Shown: piece after piece, positions 31,183 through 35,683 of the stretch
Layout of the letters: each line of letters starts with the position of its first letter
Numbering within the stretch: position 1 is the first letter of the stretch
Source: Oscillospiraceae bacterium
GTDB taxonomy: Bacteria; Bacillota; Clostridia; Oscillospirales; Oscillospiraceae
Length of the DNA: 35,683 nt
Reading direction: 5' to 3'
Assembly (NCBI GenBank): GCA_017545165.1
Contig: JAFWQQ010000031.1
Location: 1-35,683, forward strand
Notes under the pieces: model-generated
The model's input: only the letters and a program-made list of their open reading frames with translations
Databases searched by the model: none
Told to the model about the DNA's origin: nothing
Made by a program: the position numbers and the translations under genes

Positions 31183-32267
31183 ATCGCAAGCTGGTATCCG
31201 AGGCGCTGACCGAGATCGACCAGGCGTTGGTCGCGGAGGCGATGGAATTCCGGGCTGCCGGACGAGGCCGTTCCCCGGAAAGGAAAGGAAACATGGCAAA
31301 TACGGATACGGAAAAACGCCGCGGCGCTTCCCGGCGGGGGCTGACGCTGGCTCTGGCGGCCTGTCTGCTGCTGGCTCTGGCGGCCACGGCCTATGCGCTG
31401 GATCTCTTTGGACTTCGGGAGCTGTACGCCGACCCCAACCGGGGCGAGATGCCCGCGGAGGCCCAGGGACTGATCGAGGAGCAGGAGGGCTTTGCCCAGG
31501 GCGAGGGCTTTAGCTGCCGGGTCACCGAGAGCTACTGCGACGAGAACAACCTGATCCTGACTCTGTCTGTCACGGCGGAGGAGGGCTACGTCCTGGCCGG
31601 GAGCGACGAGGATCCCGACACCGAGCTGCGGACCCTGGGCCTGGGTGGCGAGGAGACGCTGGCGGACTACGCTTTGGCGCAGCACCGGAAGCTCCTGTTC
31701 GTGGGCGCGAGCCTTCCCTGGGAGGAGCTGGAGATCCGGAGCGAGAGCCAGCGGATGCAGTACCTGTCCGACCGGGAGATGACGCTCTATCTGGAGGCGG
31801 CCAAGGGCGTCTCCGCTCCGGAGATCGAAACCGTCTGCCGGATTTCGGGGCTGGTCGTGGATCCGGAGGAGCCGGATAAGGACTACGGGTTGGACAGCAT
31901 CCAGCGGCTGGAGATCCCGCTGCGCCTGCGAGAGGGCGAGGGCAGCGAGCTCGGCGTGTATCTGCCGGAGGAGCCGGAGGCTGTCCCCGGCCTGGTGCTG
32001 GGCGAGCTGACTCTGCGGGGCACGCCCCTGGGCATCACCCTGCGGCTGACGGGAACGCCCACAGATCTCGAGGCGCTGGAAAAGCTCCTGACGATCCGTG
32101 CAGACGGCCTGGAGTTCTTCGGGACCGGCTGCATGGGGATCGGACAGGACGGCGGCTTCCTGGCGGAATTCGAACAGGGCCGGGGAGAGCTCGGCGACAG
32201 CCTGACCGTCACCTTCCTGGACTGGGACAAGCAGCCCGTCGGAACTGTGACCTTTGTGAAAAAGTGA
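31179..32267 (+). CDS. Probable membrane anti-sigma factor
   Basis: A 362-residue protein. A short cytoplasmic part (residues 1-52, NRKLVSEALTEIDQALVAEA) is followed by one membrane helix (about residues 53-73, LTLALAACLLLALAATAYA) and a large extracytoplasmic beta-rich domain that resembles the DUF4179 sensors of clostridial anti-sigma factors. Translational overlap with the sigma gene is the standard sigma/anti-sigma arrangement. The N-terminus lacks a clear zinc-binding ZAS motif (no HxxxCxxC). The inducing signal is unknown. Confidence 0.8.
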   Translation: MNRKLVSEALTEIDQALVAEAMEFRAAGRGRSPERKGNMANTDTEKRRGASRRGLTLALAACLLLALAATAYALDLFGLRELYADPNRGEMPAEAQGLIEEQEGFAQGEGFSCRVTESYCDENNLILTLSVTAEEGYVLAGSDEDPDTELRTLGLGGEETLADYALAQHRKLLFVGASLPWEELEIRSESQRMQYLSDREMTLYLEAAKGVSAPEIETVCRISGLVVDPEEPDKDYGLDSIQRLEIPLRLREGEGSELGVYLPEEPEAVPGLVLGELTLRGTPLGITLRLTGTPTDLEALEKLLTIRADGLEFFGTGCMGIGQDGGFLAEFEQGRGELGDSLTVTFLDWDKQPVGTVTFVKK

Positions 32268-32284
32268 TCGGAAGCAAAGCAAAG

Positions 32285-32315
32285 CTCCCCCGGCCTCGGC
32301 CGGGGGAGTGTTTTT
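32285..32315 (+). terminator. Terminator of the sigma/anti-sigma operon
   Basis: An 11-bp stem (CTCCCCCGGCC with GGCCGGGGGAG), a 2-base loop, then TGTTTTT. Confidence 0.92.
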
Positions 32316-32365
32316 GCGCGGCCAGGAGGGCTGACCGGAACCTTGACGCGGGAATGATTCCGCCC

Positions 32366-32394
32366 TTGCATCCGGGAAGAGAATAGTGTAAAAT
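32366..32394 (+). promoter_or_regulatory. Promoter of the oxidoreductase-hypA operon
   Basis: TTGCAT (32366-32371), a 17-base spacer and TAAAAT (32389-32394), 59 bases before the start codon. Confidence 0.8.
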
Positions 32395-32453
32395 AATTAT
32401 GTACGCGTTGTTGTGCGAAAACCAATTTCAAAATAGAGGGAGAGATTGCATCC

Positions 32454-35132
32454 ATGGCTGAACTGAGACCGAAAATCGTCAAGCTCTGTCACATCGTCGG
32501 GGGACTGACCGGCGTGATCAACAAGATTGACGAGAACGCCCCCGAGTACTATTCTCTGGCCAGCATCGTCACCGACGATGAGGCCGACGTGGCCATCGCC
32601 GCGGGCCTGCGCAAGGAGCGGGACGCGGAATACCTGGCCAAGAAGACCGGCAAATCCGTGGAAGAGGTGGAGAAGCTGGCCCAGCACCTGGCCTGGATCG
32701 GCGTGTTCCGCTGGACCAAGGACGAAGCGGGTAAAAACAAGTATTTCATGCAGATCTTCGCTCCCGGCATCATGGAGATGCTGGTGAACAACCAGGAGCT
32801 GCTGGACACTCATCCCGAGGTGGGCCGCGCATTCGAGGAGTACACCCGCATCCGCATGGAGACCATGTCCCCCATGATCCCCAACGGCTACGGACTGATG
32901 CGTGTGGTCCCCGTGGAGAGCGCCATCCAGGACATCCCCAACGTGCACCCCTATGAGAAGCTGAGCTACTACCTGGACAAGTACGATACCTTCTCCGTGT
33001 CTCCCTGCTCCTGCCGCGCCTCCCGCAGCTCCATCGGCGACGGCTGCGGCCACCTGGCCGAGGAGATGTGCGTGCAGATGGGCAAGGGCGCGGAGCACTA
33101 CATCCGCACCGGCCGCGCCCGTCAGATCAGCCGGGAGGAGGCCAAGGAGATCATCCTCCGGGCCGAGGAAAACGGCCTCATGCACGATATCCCCAACATC
33201 GAGGAGGCCGGCGACAGCGCCGCCATCTGCAACTGCTGCGCCTGCGCCTGCTTCGGTCTGCGCGTGGGCCTGATGTTCGGCGCCCGGGACGCCATCCGTT
33301 CCAACTTCCAGGCGGAGGTGGACGAGGCCAAGTGCGTCGCCTGCGCTCAGTGCGTGGAGGTCTGCCCCGCCAACGCCCTGAAGCTGGGCCAGAAGCTCTG
33401 CACCACCGTGAACATCGCCCCGGAAAGCTATGTGAAGCTCTCCGAGCACCTGGTGTCCAAGAAAGCCTGGAATCCCGACTACCGGGAGAACCGGGAAGAC
33501 GTGGTGCCCACCGGCACCGCCCCCTGCAAGGTGGCCTGCCCGGCCCACGTGCCCATCCAGGGCTACCTGAAGCTGGCCGCCCAGGGCCGGTATAAGGAAG
33601 CTCTCGAGCTCATCAAGACCGAGAACCCGCTGCCCGCCGTCTGCGGCCGCATCTGCAACAAGCGCTGCGAGGCCGAGTGCACCCGCGGCGGCGTGGACGA
33701 GGCTGTGGCCATCGACGAGGTCAAGCGCTTCATCGCCGACCATGACCTCCAGAGCGAGCACCGCACCGTGCCCAAGATGGTCAACCAGACCGGCAAGCCC
33801 TTCACCGAGAAGATCGCCATCATCGGCGCCGGCCCCGCGGGCCTGAGCTGCGCCTACTACCTGGCCCTCAAGGGCTATCCCGTCACCGTCTTCGACCGGA
33901 ATCCGGTCCCCGGCGGCATGCTCACCATGGGCATCCCCAACTTCCGCCTGGAGAAGGACACCCTGAACGCGGAGATCGACATCATCCGCGAGATGGGCGT
34001 GGAGTTCCGCTGCGGCGTGGAAGTCGGCAAAGACGTGACCATCCAGCAGCTGCGCGAGCAGGGCTTCAAGGGCTTCTATCTGGCCATCGGCGCCCAGAAG
34101 TCCGCCAAGATCGGCGTCCCCGGCGAGGAGCTGGAGGGCGTGCTGGGCGGCGTGGACTTCCTGCGGGAGGTCAACCTGGGCCGTGAGGTCAAGCTGGGAA
34201 AGAACGTGGCCGTCGTCGGCGCGGGCAATGTGGCCATGGACGTGTGCCGCACCGCCGTGCGTCTCGGCGCCGAGAACACCTATATCATTTACCGCCGCTC
34301 CCGGGACGAGATGCCCGCCGACCCCGAGGAGGCCGCCGAGGCCGAGGAAGAGGGCGTGGAATTCAAGTTCCTCAACGCCCCCGTGGAGATCCTGGGCGAG
34401 GACGGCAAGGTCAAGGCTCTCAAGGTGGAGCGCATGACCCTGGGCGAGCCGGACGAGAAGGGCCGCCGCAAGCCCCTGGGCACCGGCGAGTTTGAGGAGA
34501 TCCCCGTGGACACCGTCATCGGCGCCATCGGCCAGCGGGTGGACTGGGGCAAGCTGGATCTGGGCGAGCTGAAGCTGGACAAGAAGGGACTGGCCGAGGC
34601 CGATTCCCTGACCTATCAGACCGCCCAGCCCGACATCTTTGTGGGCGGGGACTGCTACACCGGCCCCAGCTTTGCCATCAACGCCATCGCCGCCGGCAAG
34701 GAGGCTGCGATCAGCCTGCACCGCTTTGTCCATCCCGGCCAGACCTTGACCATGGGCCGCGACCGCCGCGTCTACCGCGCTCTGGACAAGGAGCATGTCC
34801 AGCTCACCGTGGGCAGCTACGACAAGGAGCACCGCCAGGAGCGGGGCTACAACAAGGAAAAGGCCAAGACCTTCTCCGACGCCCGGGTCACCTTTACCGA
34901 GGAGCAGGTCCGCAAGGAGACCGCCCGCTGCCTGGGCTGCGGCGCCACCAAGGTGGATCCCTACCTCTGCATCGGCTGCGGCATCTGCACCACCCGCTGC
35001 AAGTTCGACGCCATCCACCTGAAGAAGGTCCGCGACTGGCACGCCGGGTCCTTTGAGACCATGCCCATCAAGGCCGCTGCGGGCCTGGTCAAGAAGGCCG
35101 GCAGCATCGTCAAGCGCGTGGTGACGAAGTAA
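32454..35132 (+). CDS. Large Fe-S/FAD/NAD(P) oxidoreductase (GltD/NfnB-like core)
   Basis: An 892-residue cytosolic protein in parts: an N-terminal winged-helix-like segment (1 to about 150); a Cys-rich domain (CSCRAS near 185, CNCCACACFG near 260); a 4Fe-4S ferredoxin motif CVACAQCVEVCP (near 295-306); the GltD-type Fe-S module (CKVACPAHVPIQG near 358, CGRICNKRCEAEC near 400); the FAD fold IIGAGPAGLSCAYY (near 458); the NAD(P) fold VVGAGNVAMDVC (near 589) and a conserved GGDCYTGPSFAINAIA flavin segment; and a C-terminal CLGCG ... CIGCGICTTRC ferredoxin (near 826-850). It resembles the FAD/NADPH subunit of NADPH:ferredoxin systems fused to extra Fe-S domains. Its electron partners are unknown. 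AGAGGGAGAG precedes the ATG, and the stop codon overlaps hypA by one base. Confidence 0.88.
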   Translation: MAELRPKIVKLCHIVGGLTGVINKIDENAPEYYSLASIVTDDEADVAIAAGLRKERDAEYLAKKTGKSVEEVEKLAQHLAWIGVFRWTKDEAGKNKYFMQIFAPGIMEMLVNNQELLDTHPEVGRAFEEYTRIRMETMSPMIPNGYGLMRVVPVESAIQDIPNVHPYEKLSYYLDKYDTFSVSPCSCRASRSSIGDGCGHLAEEMCVQMGKGAEHYIRTGRARQISREEAKEIILRAEENGLMHDIPNIEEAGDSAAICNCCACACFGLRVGLMFGARDAIRSNFQAEVDEAKCVACAQCVEVCPANALKLGQKLCTTVNIAPESYVKLSEHLVSKKAWNPDYRENREDVVPTGTAPCKVACPAHVPIQGYLKLAAQGRYKEALELIKTENPLPAVCGRICNKRCEAECTRGGVDEAVAIDEVKRFIADHDLQSEHRTVPKMVNQTGKPFTEKIAIIGAGPAGLSCAYYLALKGYPVTVFDRNPVPGGMLTMGIPNFRLEKDTLNAEIDIIREMGVEFRCGVEVGKDVTIQQLREQGFKGFYLAIGAQKSAKIGVPGEELEGVLGGVDFLREVNLGREVKLGKNVAVVGAGNVAMDVCRTAVRLGAENTYIIYRRSRDEMPADPEEAAEAEEEGVEFKFLNAPVEILGEDGKVKALKVERMTLGEPDEKGRRKPLGTGEFEEIPVDTVIGAIGQRVDWGKLDLGELKLDKKGLAEADSLTYQTAQPDIFVGGDCYTGPSFAINAIAAGKEAAISLHRFVHPGQTLTMGRDRRVYRALDKEHVQLTVGSYDKEHRQERGYNKEKAKTFSDARVTFTEEQVRKETARCLGCGATKVDPYLCIGCGICTTRCKFDAIHLKKVRDWHAGSFETMPIKAAAGLVKKAGSIVKRVVTK

Positions 35133-35473
35133 TGCACGAGCTCGGGATCTGCGACGCCCTGCTGAAAATGGTGCGGGGCATCATAAAGGACGAGGAGCTG
35201 GAGCAGGTGGACCGGATCACGGTGGAGATCGGTTCCCTCAGCGGCGTAGTTCCGAAGTACATGGCAGACTGCTGGGTGGCCGTCTGTGACGGGACCGAGC
35301 TGGAGCAGACGGAATTCGTCATCGAGGAACTGGCCGGCACCGTCAAGTGTCTGGACTGCGGCATGGAATTCACCGCTGATCTGAACGATCTGAGCTGCCC
35401 CGGCTGCCGGAGCAAAAAGCTCCTGCCCCTGACCGGCAAGGATCTGACCTTGAAGGAGATCCTGGCGTCCTAG
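35132..35473 (+). CDS. hypA: Hydrogenase nickel incorporation protein HypA
   Basis: A 113-residue metallochaperone that delivers nickel to [NiFe] hydrogenase precursors. The N-terminus MHELG supplies the nickel-binding His2 with Glu3; the zinc site is CLDC (near residue 74) and CPGC (near residue 90). The length is typical. Its ATG lies in TAATG at the end of the oxidoreductase gene, so it is translationally coupled to it. No hydrogenase structural gene or hypB-F is in the window. Confidence 0.94.
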   Translation: MHELGICDALLKMVRGIIKDEELEQVDRITVEIGSLSGVVPKYMADCWVAVCDGTELEQTEFVIEELAGTVKCLDCGMEFTADLNDLSCPGCRSKKLLPLTGKDLTLKEILAS

Positions 35474-35476
35474 CGA

Positions 35477-35514
35477 AAAAACACCGTGAAAACCTCGGTT
35501 TTCACGGTGTTTTT
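35477..35514 (+). terminator. Terminator after hypA
   Basis: A long stem (AAAACACCGTGAAAACC with GGTTTTCACGGTGTTTT), loop TC, begins four bases after the hypA stop codon; its T-rich end serves as the tail. Confidence 0.93.
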
Positions 35515-35543
35515 CAGACTGTAGACAAAGTGCGGTTTACTGT

Positions 35544-35587
35544 CCGAGGGAGCTGCCCCAGTGCGCACACTGGGGCTGAGGGAGTCT
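35544..35587. repeat. Palindromic intergenic repeat, second family
   Basis: CCGAGGGAGCTG, then hairpin CCCCAGT/ACTGGGG around GCGCAC, then CTGAGGGAGTCT: conserved ends with a variable hairpin between. The GTGCGCACACTGG core also occurs at 15961-15973. From 35588 to the window end no gene was seen. Confidence 0.7.
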
Positions 35588-35683
35588 AACCCGCGCCAAA
35601 CCCAAGACCCTCAGAGCGGGACAAAGACGCGCCGACGTTCCGTCCTGCGTCGTAGGGGGGGCTTGCCCCTCCCGCCGTCTCGC

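Noticed and set aside
32397-35042. 881-residue open frame on the minus strand opposite the oxidoreductase
   Set aside because: It is the antisense of a gene with unmistakable Fe-S, FAD and NAD(P) motifs.

Overview
The window looks like a chromosomal segment of a GC-rich, strictly anaerobic gut clostridium, most likely in the Oscillospiraceae/Ruminococcaceae. The evidence is the fused ispH-ribosomal protein S1 gene, a Na+-pumping decarboxylase operon, a class B sortase, an Lsa-type ABC-F gene, an iron-sulfur flavin oxidoreductase next to hypA, strong AGGAGG ribosome-binding sites, and small palindromic intergenic repeats of the kind common in that family. This placement rests on gene content only.

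Layout. 1-3700 (minus strand): a secreted surface protein with 89-residue repeats, a class B sortase upstream of it, and a small four-helix-bundle protein. The surface protein and the sortase have separate promoters that share a near-identical operator-like sequence. 3720-4350: a palindrome-rich patch, then a four-tRNA operon (Val, Phe, Gly, Cys) with its promoter and terminator. 4367-6272 (minus): hslO, a methyltransferase and a TrpR/YerC-like regulator in one tight operon. 6394-7840 (plus): an NfeD protein with a stomatin/SPFH protein. 7893-9642: an Lsa-like ABC-F gene behind a leader that carries a 6-codon upstream ORF, a terminator and a possible antiterminator. 9707-12151: a YhhN membrane protein, an unknown protein and two flavoproteins. 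12216-15678: a Na+-translocating oxaloacetate decarboxylase operon (alpha, gamma, biotin carrier, beta).

15988-20126 (minus): serC, serA and a DUF1015 gene behind a tandem glycine riboswitch with its own promoter and terminator; several palindromic repeats flank serC. 20468-26246 (plus): a 1742-residue secreted InlB-type repeat protein followed by a 110-residue acidic protein with a degenerate calcium-loop motif; I do not recognise the small protein. 26467-29371: cmk and the ispH-S1 fusion, with an internal promoter and ribosome-binding site that could also yield free S1. 29389-30486: a membrane metallophosphoesterase. 30625-32267: an ECF-like sigma factor overlapping its probable anti-sigma gene. 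32366-35473: an 892-residue multi-cluster Fe-S/FAD oxidoreductase overlapping hypA.

Most of the window is central metabolism and housekeeping. The parts that may be new are the co-regulated sortase/surface-protein pair, the giant protein with its small partner, the ABC-F attenuator, and glycine-riboswitch control of a serine operon that includes a DUF1015 gene. No CRISPR array, prophage or transposase was seen.
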